From: CAYUMU01 sp964445985
Lineage (GTDB): Bacteria > Planctomycetota > Planctomycetia > Pirellulales > S012-138
Direction of reading: 5' to 3'
Length of the DNA stretch: 44,096 nucleotides
NCBI GenBank assembly: GCA_964445985.1
Contig: CAYUMU010000061.1
Coordinates: forward strand, 1 to 44,096
A model generated the notes under the pieces. That model ran no database searches, was not told the origin of the DNA, and worked only from the letters and a program-made list of their open reading frames with translations. Positions 24,009 through 31,931 of the stretch are shown here, piece after piece; within the stretch, counting starts at the first letter, position 1; every line of letters starts with the position of its first letter. Position numbers and translations under genes: made by a program.

Positions 24009-27000
24009 ATGGCTGTTCGCGCGCTGGGGCTGAGCTGGCTCCTGGTTTTGCTCGGCTGGGGAACGGTGATTCGCACCGCCGCGGCCGATTGGCCTGCCTA
24101 CCGAGGCAACGGTCAGCGCACCGGCTACACCGCCGAGCCGCTTCCCCCACAACTGGAACTGGCCTGGCAGCTGGCGACCGGGTTGCCCGACCCCGCCTGG
24201 CCGTCTTCCGACCGCATGACCTTCGACCGCGCGCCGCAAGCCGTGCTGGGCAAAGGGCGATGCTTCTTCGGCAGCTCGGCCGACAACACCGTGTATGCGG
24301 TCGATACGCAAACGGGGCAAATTGCCTGGCGCTACCAGACCGGTGGGCCTGTCCGGTTCGCTCCGCTGTTTTGGCAGGATCGCGTCTTTGCCACCTCCGA
24401 CGATGGCGTGCTTTACGCCCTGGCCGCCAGCGATGGCCGGTTGCTGTGGAGCCATCGCGGCGGGCCGGATGACTCGCTGATCCTGGGCAATCGCCGGCTC
24501 ATTTCCCGCTGGCCCGCCCGAGGCGGCGCTGCCCTCTACCACGACCCGCAGGGCCAAGACACGCTGTACTACGGCGTCGGCATTTGGCCTTCCGACGGCA
24601 TCTATCTCTATGGGCTCGATCCCGCAACCGGCCAGGCGCAGTGGAAGAACACCGACTCGGGCTCGATCTACATGCCGCAACCGCACGGTGGCGCCAATGC
24701 GGCCAGCGGCGTGGCGGCCCAGGGTTATCTGGCGATCGACGACAAGCATTTGTGGATGGCCACCGGCCGCGCCGTGCCGGCGGTCTTCGAGCGAGCCGAC
24801 GGCAAGTTCAAGTACTTCCACCTGCAAAAGTACGGCAAGAATGGCGGAGGCGAAATCGCGATTGGCGACGGCCTGTTTGTGAACAGTGGCCTGATCTTCG
24901 ACACGGCCACGGGTATTTCGCACGAAAAGTTGGCCGACGGCGCCCTTGCCGTGCTGCCCGACGGCCTGCTGCTTTCCACCAGCCAGGGCCTGTCGCGTTA
25001 CGCCTACACGCAGAAGGCAGGCCCCGATCGCCGCGGCGAGGCCGATAGCCATCGAGGATTGAAAGTCGCCGGCGCCCTGCCCAACCTGCCCGCCGCCACG
25101 GCCCTGCTGGTGGCGGCCGATCAAGCCGTGCTGGGTGGGAAAGACGCCATCCAGATTGTGGACCTGGGTTCCGGCGCCAAGCGCGACCCGCTGCCGGTGG
25201 AAGGAACCGTGCTGGGCCTGGCGTACGCCGATGGCTGCCTGGTGGCCAGCACCGACGCGGGACACATCTACGCGTTCCGCAAAACGATCCCCAACGCCAA
25301 GCCAGGCATCGCAAGTCTGAACACGCTTCACGGCGAACCTGCTCCCCCCATCGATCCGGCCACGCAGCGGTTGGCGGCGGAAATTCTTCAAGCGGCCAAA
25401 ATTCGAGAAGGATACGCAGTGGATCTTTCCGGCGGCGACGGCAGTCTGGCCATTGCCCTGGCGCAGCGGAGTGAACTCCAGATCTATGTGGTGCAGAACG
25501 ACGCTGAACTGGCCCGCCTGGCCAGGGCTCGCATCGATGCGGCCGGTTTGACCGGCCGCCGCGTTACCGTGCATGTCGATTCGCCCGGCAAAACGCGGTA
25601 TCCCAATTCGTTCGCCGATTTGGTCGTGTCGTCGAGCACCGGCGATGGCTCGCGGCTGCCTGCAAAAACCGCCGCCGAGGCCGCGCGTTTGCAGCGTCCT
25701 TGGGGAGGCGTGGTCTGCACGGGCGCCGCCGGCCAGTTGCAAGTGAAGGCGCGCGGCCCTCTGGAAGACGCCGGCGAGTGGACCCATCAATATGCCAACG
25801 CGGCCAACACCAGTTTTTCCAGCGATCGCATCGTGAAGGGGCCGCTGCGGATGCTCTGGTTCCGCGATAGCGATTTGGACGTGCCCCAGCGGCACGGTCG
25901 CGGCCCGGCCCCGCTGTTTTCGGCCGGCCGGCTCTACATGGAAGGCCTGGATAGCCTGGTCTGCGCCGATGCCTACAACGGCCGCCAGCTTTGGGAGCAT
26001 TCGCTGCCGGGCGTGTTGCATGCCTACGATGCCGATCACCTGATGGGCACCTCGGGCACAGGCAGCAACTACTGTTTGTCGCCCGACGGCGTGTATGTGC
26101 GGCAGCAGGATCGCTGCCTGCGACTCGACCCGGCCAGTGGCAAGAAACTGGCCGAGTTCACCGTGCCCGAGCTTGCCGCATCCGAAAAAGCGCCGGCCAA
26201 GAAATCGCCCTGGGGGTATATCGCCTGCGAAGATGGCATCCTCTTAGGCACGGCGGCCAACGACGAACACGTGGTGCGACATGCCTGGCGGCCCGCCGAC
26301 ATGGTTGGCCAATACACCGAATCGCGTGGCCTGTTCGCGCTGGATTCGCGCACCGGCAAGGTTCTGTGGAAATACCCCGCGCGTCATTCCATTCGGCACA
26401 ACGCCATCGCCCTGGGCAACAACGTGGTCTACCTGATCGATCGTCCGCTGGCCGAAATGGACCAGGGCAATCGAACGGGCGAAGCTCCCGCGCATCCCAC
26501 CGGCATTCTGGTCGCCCTCGATGCCAAGACAGGCGAGAAGCTCTGGGAAACCGAGGAGAACATTTTCGGCACCTTGCTGGTGCTGAGCGTGAAGCACGAA
26601 GCGCTGCTGATGTCGTACCAGCCCACGCGGTTCAAGCTGCCCTCCGAAATCGGCGGCAAGCTGGCGGCCTTCGATATTCGCACCGGCCGGCGGCTGTGGG
26701 AGCAGGAGGCCAAATACACCACGCGGCCCATGGTCAACGATCGCACCGTGTATGCCGAAGGTGGCGCGTGGGATCTGTTGACCGGCGACGCGCGGGGATT
26801 CCCGTTCAAGCGGTCGTACGGCTGCGGCCAGTTGGCCGGTTGCGAGCATCTGATCACCTTCCGCTCCGCAACCTTGGGCTATTTCGATCTCACCAGCCAG
26901 GCCAGCGAAACCGAAAGCTTCGGCGGCATTCGACCCGGTTGCTGGATCAACGCCCTGCCGGTCGGCGGCCTGGTGCTGGTGCCCGACGCCTCGGCCGGCT

Positions 27001-27065
27001 GCCGCTGCAGCTACTTGAATCAGGCCTGGATTGCGCTGGAGCCCGAGCCGGAGAAGGCGCCGTAA
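24009..27065 (+). CDS. Secreted PQQ-like beta-propeller protein with embedded methyltransferase-like domain
   Basis: A 1018-aa protein from ATG 24009 (AGGAG 8 bases upstream). A signal peptide (MAVRALGLSWLLVLLGWG) leads into DWPAYRGNGQRTGYT, the usual start of planctomycete PQQ-like propellers. Propeller blades with TGQIAWRYQTGGP, DGRLLWSHRGG and TGKVLWKYPA repeats fill residues about 27-440 and 590-1000. Between them, residues about 445-580 resemble a class I methyltransferase: VDLSGGDGSLAIALAQRS as motif I near 470, an acidic QNDAEL strand end, ARIDAAGLTGRRVTVHV and NSFADLVVSS. SAM is not expected outside the cytoplasm, so this domain is probably structural or binds something else. No quinoprotein dehydrogenase active site could be confirmed. 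Confidence 0.85.
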   Translation: MAVRALGLSWLLVLLGWGTVIRTAAADWPAYRGNGQRTGYTAEPLPPQLELAWQLATGLPDPAWPSSDRMTFDRAPQAVLGKGRCFFGSSADNTVYAVDTQTGQIAWRYQTGGPVRFAPLFWQDRVFATSDDGVLYALAASDGRLLWSHRGGPDDSLILGNRRLISRWPARGGAALYHDPQGQDTLYYGVGIWPSDGIYLYGLDPATGQAQWKNTDSGSIYMPQPHGGANAASGVAAQGYLAIDDKHLWMATGRAVPAVFERADGKFKYFHLQKYGKNGGGEIAIGDGLFVNSGLIFDTATGISHEKLADGALAVLPDGLLLSTSQGLSRYAYTQKAGPDRRGEADSHRGLKVAGALPNLPAATALLVAADQAVLGGKDAIQIVDLGSGAKRDPLPVEGTVLGLAYADGCLVASTDAGHIYAFRKTIPNAKPGIASLNTLHGEPAPPIDPATQRLAAEILQAAKIREGYAVDLSGGDGSLAIALAQRSELQIYVVQNDAELARLARARIDAAGLTGRRVTVHVDSPGKTRYPNSFADLVVSSSTGDGSRLPAKTAAEAARLQRPWGGVVCTGAAGQLQVKARGPLEDAGEWTHQYANAANTSFSSDRIVKGPLRMLWFRDSDLDVPQRHGRGPAPLFSAGRLYMEGLDSLVCADAYNGRQLWEHSLPGVLHAYDADHLMGTSGTGSNYCLSPDGVYVRQQDRCLRLDPASGKKLAEFTVPELAASEKAPAKKSPWGYIACEDGILLGTAANDEHVVRHAWRPADMVGQYTESRGLFALDSRTGKVLWKYPARHSIRHNAIALGNNVVYLIDRPLAEMDQGNRTGEAPAHPTGILVALDAKTGEKLWETEENIFGTLLVLSVKHEALLMSYQPTRFKLPSEIGGKLAAFDIRTGRRLWEQEAKYTTRPMVNDRTVYAEGGAWDLLTGDARGFPFKRSYGCGQLAGCEHLITFRSATLGYFDLTSQASETESFGGIRPGCWINALPVGGLVLVPDASAGCRCSYLNQAWIALEPEPEKAP

Positions 27066-27220
27066 GGGGCTGGTTCTCGCCACGGTGAGCGCCACAATTG
27101 AAGGGAGACGAATCGCGCGTGCGCAAGGATCGAGGATTAAAGAGTGTCCCTTGATCTTAAGTCTCGCGCTAGCAAAACAATTTCCACAACTTAATCGGCG
27201 GCTGGGCCTTCGAGCCGTAG

Positions 27221-27241
27221 GTCACGCACCCCGTGCGTGAC
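27221..27241. repeat. GTCACGCAC palindrome
   Basis: GTCACGCAC and GTGCGTGAC form a perfect 9-bp stem around CCC. A related palindrome, GGTACGCA/TGCGTACC, lies on the other side of the hypothetical gene at 28316-28337. Confidence 0.7.
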
Positions 27242-27276
27242 TTGCGGGCGGAGGATCGCCCAACCGCCGCGGTTGC
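27234..27276 (+). repeat. Imperfect direct repeat, left copy
   Basis: GCGTGACTTGCGGGCGGAGG, then ATCG, about 11 extra bases and GCGGTTGCGC, match the right copy at 28231-28268 (GCGTGACTTCCGGGTGGAGG, ACCG, TGTGGTTGCGC). The two copies bracket the hypothetical gene. Confidence 0.55.
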
Positions 27277-27427
27277 GCCCGCCGTGCGTACCTTCCGGGC
27301 TAAGCGGCGGCCGAAGAATAACTTCCCGATTTCGTCGTTAGATATGGCTATGTCTCTTATTTCTATATAATCATCTCCTATGAATAGCGCCGACCTGAAT
27401 GAGAGCAGACGCGTCTCATACGTATTT

Positions 27428-27499
27428 AACCCCGAAGGGGTTTGCAGCCAGTAGCCGGCGGCCCGAGCGCAGCGACACCGCCGGAAAACCCCTTTAAAC
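27428..27499. repeat. Nested hairpin element with alternative pairing
   Basis: AACCCC (27428-27433) can pair with GGGGTT (27437-27442). The same GGGGTTT (27437-27443) can instead pair with AAACCCC (27486-27492), enclosing a perfect CCGGCGG (27455-27461)/CCGCCGG (27478-27484) stem. The two folds are mutually exclusive. It lies 40-110 bases upstream of the start at 27538. It may be a dispersed palindromic element or a leader RNA switch. Confidence 0.55.
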
Positions 27500-27537
27500 T
27501 TATTATGGGCAAGTTATCCGTCTGGGAGGCAGTGAGG

Positions 27538-28200
27538 ATGATCTCCACTCGCGACCTCAGCCGCTTGCCTGATGTAGCCCGATTGCGAGCCACCTTCCAG
27601 TCGATGGCCCTGCTGGACGCGATAATCATGCCAGAGTGTGAGTATCGCTATTACTCGTTCGAGGCGAACATATCACCGGATGGCAGCATCTCTATCGGGT
27701 CAATGCGGAATGGCTCAGGGGATGACCTCCACGCGATCTTCGGGCGAACGGGGTGCCTGATCCGGGGTTTCGCGCACGAATATGAGATGTCCCCGTACGC
27801 GGAAGACCCGCCGAAAGTATTCCCAGGCGTGCTGGATGATGTGCCCAACGAGTTCGCGGACTGTCTCGCAGCCATGCACTCGGATTGGTGGCGGGATATA
27901 ACCTTCTGTATCTGGCGAAGGCATTCCGACTCTGGATGGCAACACGGGCAGATTGTATTCCCGGAACTTCCCGACCCCGATGGCTCGGAATTCTTACTTT
28001 CAGCTTACGATGGCCGACCCGAGACCTACCACGCTTGGGCGGAGGAGTATTACGAGCCCAAAAAGCTACGTCTCGCCACGGTACGTTGGGTCTTCGAGCA
28101 TCGGCCTCTCAGTGAGGAGATCGTTCGGGAGTTGAACCCGGATCGGACACTTGCGGAGTTGGCGGACGAACTACATCAGATTGACTATGGCATCGGCTAA
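27538..28200 (+). CDS. Hypothetical cytoplasmic protein
   Basis: I chose the ATG at 27538 (220 aa) because GGGAGG lies about 8 bases upstream; longer in-frame starts at 27442 and 27505 run through or next to the repeat element. The protein has no signal peptide or membrane segment. It is acidic and rich in aromatic residues, with segments such as ANISPDGSISIGSMRNGSGD, GFAHEYEMSPYAEDPPKVFP, PETYHAWAEEYYE and a helical end, RTLAELADELHQIDYGIG. The style resembles immunity-type or SMI1/KNR4-like proteins, but I cannot confirm any family. Palindromes and direct repeats on both sides suggest an accessory insertion. Its base composition is somewhat lower in GC than its neighbours. Confidence 0.7.
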   Translation: MISTRDLSRLPDVARLRATFQSMALLDAIIMPECEYRYYSFEANISPDGSISIGSMRNGSGDDLHAIFGRTGCLIRGFAHEYEMSPYAEDPPKVFPGVLDDVPNEFADCLAAMHSDWWRDITFCIWRRHSDSGWQHGQIVFPELPDPDGSEFLLSAYDGRPETYHAWAEEYYEPKKLRLATVRWVFEHRPLSEEIVRELNPDRTLAELADELHQIDYGIG

Positions 28201-28230
28201 TAAGTTGCTGCCGTAGCGGCGAGAGGGTAC

Positions 28231-28268
28231 GCGTGACTTCCGGGTGGAGGACCGCTGTGGTTGCGCAT
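28231..28268 (+). repeat. Imperfect direct repeat, right copy
   Basis: GCGTGACTTCCGGGTGGAGG followed by ACCGC and TGTGGTTGCGC repeats the sequence at 27234-27276 in the same orientation, lacking about 11 internal bases. It begins about 30 bases after the stop of the hypothetical gene. Confidence 0.55.
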
Positions 28269-28315
28269 GAGTTTCGTTAAAGAAGGAGCATCGTCCAACG
28301 ATCGGCGGCGCGGGC

Positions 28316-28337
28316 GGTACGCACGGGGCTGCGTACC
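28316..28337. repeat. GGTACGCA palindrome
   Basis: GGTACGCA and TGCGTACC form a perfect 8-bp stem around CGGGGC. It lies only about 25 bases before the start of the esterase-like gene and overlaps its likely leader. Confidence 0.6.
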
Positions 28338-28362
28338 CTACTTTTTTCGGGAGGTCTGTCTG

Positions 28363-30738
28363 ATGACGATTTTTTGCAAGCTCGTTCGCGGGGCCACTTT
28401 TGCCTGGCTTGTTGTTGGCGTGACGAATTTGCACGCGGCCGATGGAGAAACGCCGCTGGCCAAGGTATCGCCAACGGTGTTTAGCCCGGAACAACGCGAG
28501 GCCGCGGCCAGCGCCATTGAAAATGACATTCAGCGCCGCACCGACGCGGTGAATCTTCAAGATCGCCGCGATTGGGAGACGCTCACCAATCGCGCCCAGT
28601 GGGAAGCCTTCCGCGACGCGCGAATTGCCAAGCTGCGCCGCTCGCTCGGCACATTTCCCGCACCGGCTGCCCAGCCCAAGGTTCGCACCACGAAAGTAAT
28701 CGAGGGCGATGGCTTTGAGATTCACAATATCATTTTCGAGAGCCGGGCTGGCCAATGGGCGCCAGGAAATCTGTATGTTCCGGCCAAACGAACTCGTGAG
28801 AAGTCTGACAGTTTGATGCCCGGCATTCTGATTGCCCACGCGCATCATCGCGACAAGCCGCAGTCCGAACTCCAAGACATGGGCATGACCTGGGCCCGCG
28901 CGGGTTGCCTGGTGCTGGTAATCGACCAGGTAGGTTACGGTGAACGCCGCAGTCACCCATTCAACTCAGCCAGCGACTATAACGGCGAATATCGCGTTTC
29001 ACGGCAGGACTACTACTTTCGCTTCGATACCGGCGTGCAACTCCAACTTCTGGGCGATAGCCTCCTCGGTTGGATGACCTGGGACTTGATGCGCGGTGTC
29101 GACGTGCTGCTGGCACAAGACGGCATCGACCCAGCCAAGATCATCATTTTGGGGGCGGTGGCTGGCGGCGGCGATCCGGCCGCGGTTACCGCGGCGCTCG
29201 ACGCGCGGATTGCCTGCTGTGTGCCATTCAACTTTGGGGGGCCGCAGCCGGAGTCGCGTTATCCGCTGCCCGACGATGCCGCGCAGACGTTCAACCTGCT
29301 GGGCGGCAGTTATTGGGATTCCACGCGAGGGCTCAGGCAGAGCGGCCGCGATGGCTTCTTGCACTGGCTGATCGTGGCCAGCACCGCGCCGCGGCGCCTG
29401 ATTCATGCCCATGAATTTGCCTGGGACGAGCCACGCGACCCAGCCTGGCAGCGCTATCAAAAAATATGGGGAGAATTCTATGACAAACAGGATCGCGTTG
29501 GCGCCGTGCATGGGTTTGGCACGGTCAAGCTGCGTCCGCCCGATGCTTCGCATTGCACGAATATCGGACAGTATCATCGCCGGAATATCCATCCGCGGTT
29601 TGCCCACTGGTTTGGGATTCAGGTCGATGCGTCGAGCGAATACAGCAGGCCGCTGCCGGAGTCGGAGTTGCGGTGCTTTACGGATGAAGTGCGCGGAGAG
29701 CTGCGTCCGAAAAGTTTGAATGCGTTGATGACGGAATTGGGTGAGGAGCGCGTGGAGAATTTCCGCAAGAGCCTGGCCAGCTTGTCGCCGAAGGAGCGTC
29801 AGGAACGGATGCGGAAACAGTGGAGCGCGTTGCTGGGGCCAATCAAGCCCGCCCTCGCTCCGGAAGTGTCGAAGGCTTCTAGAGACGCAGAAAGCGGGTC
29901 CCCAACGGTCGAACGAATTGTGCTGGAGGTAGAGCCTGGCGTTTCGATTCCCCTGTTGCTGCTCACGCCTGATGAGGCGGTTGTCAGGCCGAGGCCGGTG
30001 GTGGTGGCTCTATCGCAAGAGGGCAAGGCCGGCTTCTTGGAACACCGCGGCGAGGAGATTGCCAAGCTGCTCAAGGCTGGCGTGGCCGTGGCTTTGCCGG
30101 AGGTGCGAGGCACTGGCGAGGCGCGCGTGGGGGAATCGCGCGGCGCCACGAGCCGGGCCACCAACCTTTCGGTCAACATACAACTCTTCGGCGAAACGCT
30201 GCTGGGCCAGCGACTGCGCGATTTGCGCGGCGTGCTGCAGCACCTGGGAGAGCGGCCTGAGTTTAGCGGGCAGAAGATGATGCTGTGGGCCGATTGTTTC
30301 ACGCCGGTCAACCCGGCCGATACTGATTTTAAGTTGCCGCGCGGCATCGATGGTTGGCCGCCGGGGCCGGAGCCGGCCGCCGGCATGTTGGCGTTGCTCG
30401 CAGCGCTATATGATGACGATATTCATGCCGTTTATATTGCGGGCGGTCTGAATAATCAGCGCGACATACTCTCACACTTTGCGGTGCTCGCGCCGCACGA
30501 TGCGCTGGCGCCCGGCGCGCTCACGGCGGGCGACCTGACCGACCTGGCCGGCACGCTGTCCCCGCGCCCGCTACGATTGGAAGCCTTGGTCGATCATCTC
30601 AATCGAAAGGTTGCGGCCGCGGAGATCGAGCGGGAGTATGGGCCGACGAAACAAGCCTATGCGAGCAAGCCTGAGAGGTTTGGTACTTCGGCCGAGCGAG
30701 GGTCGGCGGCGGAGTGGATTTTGAAGCAGGTACGATAA
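28363..30738 (+). CDS. Secreted double alpha/beta-hydrolase, acetylxylan-esterase-like
   Basis: A 791-aa protein from ATG 28363, with GGGAGG 8 bases upstream and a signal peptide (MTIFCKLVRGATFAWLVVGV, cleaved near HAA-D). Two hydrolase-type domains follow, residues about 95-440 and 530-780. The first has YVPAKR, GILIAHAHHRDKP, LVIDQVGYGER and HAHEFAWDEPRD, matching the acetylxylan esterase/dienelactone hydrolase-like group. Where such enzymes have G-x-S-G-G-G, this one reads GAVAGGG, with Ala267 in the serine position. In the second domain the expected serine after WxD appears as Cys645 (LWADCFTPVNP). The protein may therefore be a binding protein or use unusual chemistry. This alignment is by eye. 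Confidence 0.75.
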   Translation: MTIFCKLVRGATFAWLVVGVTNLHAADGETPLAKVSPTVFSPEQREAAASAIENDIQRRTDAVNLQDRRDWETLTNRAQWEAFRDARIAKLRRSLGTFPAPAAQPKVRTTKVIEGDGFEIHNIIFESRAGQWAPGNLYVPAKRTREKSDSLMPGILIAHAHHRDKPQSELQDMGMTWARAGCLVLVIDQVGYGERRSHPFNSASDYNGEYRVSRQDYYFRFDTGVQLQLLGDSLLGWMTWDLMRGVDVLLAQDGIDPAKIIILGAVAGGGDPAAVTAALDARIACCVPFNFGGPQPESRYPLPDDAAQTFNLLGGSYWDSTRGLRQSGRDGFLHWLIVASTAPRRLIHAHEFAWDEPRDPAWQRYQKIWGEFYDKQDRVGAVHGFGTVKLRPPDASHCTNIGQYHRRNIHPRFAHWFGIQVDASSEYSRPLPESELRCFTDEVRGELRPKSLNALMTELGEERVENFRKSLASLSPKERQERMRKQWSALLGPIKPALAPEVSKASRDAESGSPTVERIVLEVEPGVSIPLLLLTPDEAVVRPRPVVVALSQEGKAGFLEHRGEEIAKLLKAGVAVALPEVRGTGEARVGESRGATSRATNLSVNIQLFGETLLGQRLRDLRGVLQHLGERPEFSGQKMMLWADCFTPVNPADTDFKLPRGIDGWPPGPEPAAGMLALLAALYDDDIHAVYIAGGLNNQRDILSHFAVLAPHDALAPGALTAGDLTDLAGTLSPRPLRLEALVDHLNRKVAAAEIEREYGPTKQAYASKPERFGTSAERGSAAEWILKQVR

Positions 30739-31270
30739 TTGGCGTTTCAGCGAGAAGAGTTTGCCGCCGCAGATACAAAAACATTGGCGTGGCTGCTCAA
30801 GATCCGATGGTGTTAGCTTTCGTTGCTTGCGACTTCGAGTCCAATTCCGATTACCCGCCCAAACGATATCGGCGACGAATCTTCCCAGGCCAACTCATTA
30901 AACTCCATATCTTGGCCTACCTTGCCTATCGCGTTGGCAGCGAGCGGATTCGCCCCAAAGCTACGCTCCGGGGGCCATTCACGTTCTACCAGGTTGGTTG
31001 CCTGGCGTTGATGCCCGTTTTCGTAGGGTTGTGGATCCGCGACGCGCGACGAAATTCGGCTGCCGGCCCCCTCCGCCGCACCCCACCTTTGGAACCCTCC
31101 GCGGCGGATGTTCCGCCATAAGGCCAATCGACTGCATGGATGTTCCCGCAAAATTTGCCATTTTGTGTTCGACTGGCAACGAACCCGTGATACATTACGT
31201 AAACACTTTATGGGGGAGTAAGTTTGCGGGGACTGACTGGGATTGACCGGTTGTATGGGGGATTGGCGGC
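30739..31270. other. Degenerate region between esterase-like and CBS genes
   Basis: Besides the Lgt-like fragment at 30807-31121, I see only a short AT-richer stretch at 31140-31210 that may hold the promoter of the CBS gene. An overlapping frame on the opposite strand (30813-31151) is considered a shadow. Confidence 0.45.
30807..31121 (+). pseudogene. Probable C-terminal remnant of an Lgt-like diacylglyceryl transferase
   Basis: The frame encodes about 104 aa. The central part reads FPGQLIKLHILAYLAYRVGS, then ERIRPKATLRGPFTFYQVGC and LALMPVFVGLWIRD. This resembles the last two membrane helices of prolipoprotein diacylglyceryl transferase-like proteins, where a P-G-Q-L motif opens the helix and a R-P-E/K pair follows. 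The catalytic N-terminal part (HGGL and the signature with G-R-x-G-N-F-x-N) is absent, so only a fragment remains. No ribosome binding site is evident. A short independent membrane protein is the alternative. Confidence 0.4.
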
Positions 31271-31750
31271 GTGGATGTCGAACTGAGTTTGACGACGCAA
31301 CTCATCCAAGCAGCGCCGATTGCCGAGCCGCTTGTGGTTGGGCCAACCACGACGGTTCGCGAAGTGCTTGAGCAGTTGCAAGCTCTGCGTACGGGCAGCG
31401 TGCTGGTTTGCAACCACGATGGCCTGGTCGGCATCTTTACCGAGCGCGACGCGCTCAAGCTGATGGGTCGCGCCTGTCTGGAGGGGGAGTCGGTGTTCGA
31501 CGACCCGATTGAAGAAGCGATGATCTCGCCGCCGGTAACGCTCAGCCCTCGAGCCTCGATCGCGTCTGCTATTCGCAAGATGTCTGATGGCGGATATCGC
31601 CGGTTGCCGGTGGTCAACGCCAAGAACTGTCCGCAAGGGATGTTGACGGTGTCTGGCATTGTGCATTTTTTCGTGGATCATTTCCCCGAAACGGTCTACA
31701 ACCTCCCGCCCGATCCCAAGCCTGCCCCTCACGAACGTGAAGGCGCGTAG
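31271..31750 (+). CDS. Two-CBS-domain protein upstream of korA
   Basis: The 159-aa cytoplasmic protein starts at GTG 31271, with GGGGGA about 8 bases upstream. It consists of a CBS pair: residues about 16-75 (PLVVGPTTTVREVLEQLQAL, GLVGIFTERDALKLM) and about 82-145 (PVTLSPRASIASAIRKMSDG, GYRRLPVVN, GMLTVSGIVHFFVDH). CBS pairs bind adenine nucleotides such as AMP, ATP or SAM and act as energy sensors. The gene lies 181 bases before korA, and a second CBS protein follows korB, so it may regulate 2-oxoacid oxidation. No enzymatic domain is fused. Confidence 0.88.
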   Translation: MDVELSLTTQLIQAAPIAEPLVVGPTTTVREVLEQLQALRTGSVLVCNHDGLVGIFTERDALKLMGRACLEGESVFDDPIEEAMISPPVTLSPRASIASAIRKMSDGGYRRLPVVNAKNCPQGMLTVSGIVHFFVDHFPETVYNLPPDPKPAPHEREGA

Positions 31751-31931
31751 CCGCCGTCCAGCCAGGCCGCGCTGCATCGAGCAGCGCCGTGCCGCTCGAC
31801 CCGGCTGCCCGCTACCCATGGTTTTCCTTCCAGTCAACCGGTAACGCGGTTGCACTCAGTTTACGCACGCAAGGCGGTATGGCGATTTTGTTCGCTCATC
31901 TATTTGTTCCTTAGCTCCGCGATGACCCCCT

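Larger units (their letters stand above)
27066..27537. other. Repeat-rich region before the hypothetical gene
   Basis: This 472-base stretch contains a perfect palindrome at 27221-27241, one arm of an imperfect direct repeat at 27234-27276 and a complex hairpin element at 27428-27499. Base composition around 27310-27425 is clearly more AT-rich than the surroundings. I see no gene. Confidence 0.6.

Noticed and set aside
23946..26039. A 697-codon open frame antisense to the PQQ-propeller gene
   Set aside because: No domain or ribosome binding site; the sense frame has a signal peptide and repeated propeller blades.
30813..31151. A 112-codon minus-strand frame
   Set aside because: The plus-strand frame has membrane-helix pattern and Lgt-like motifs; the minus frame has none.
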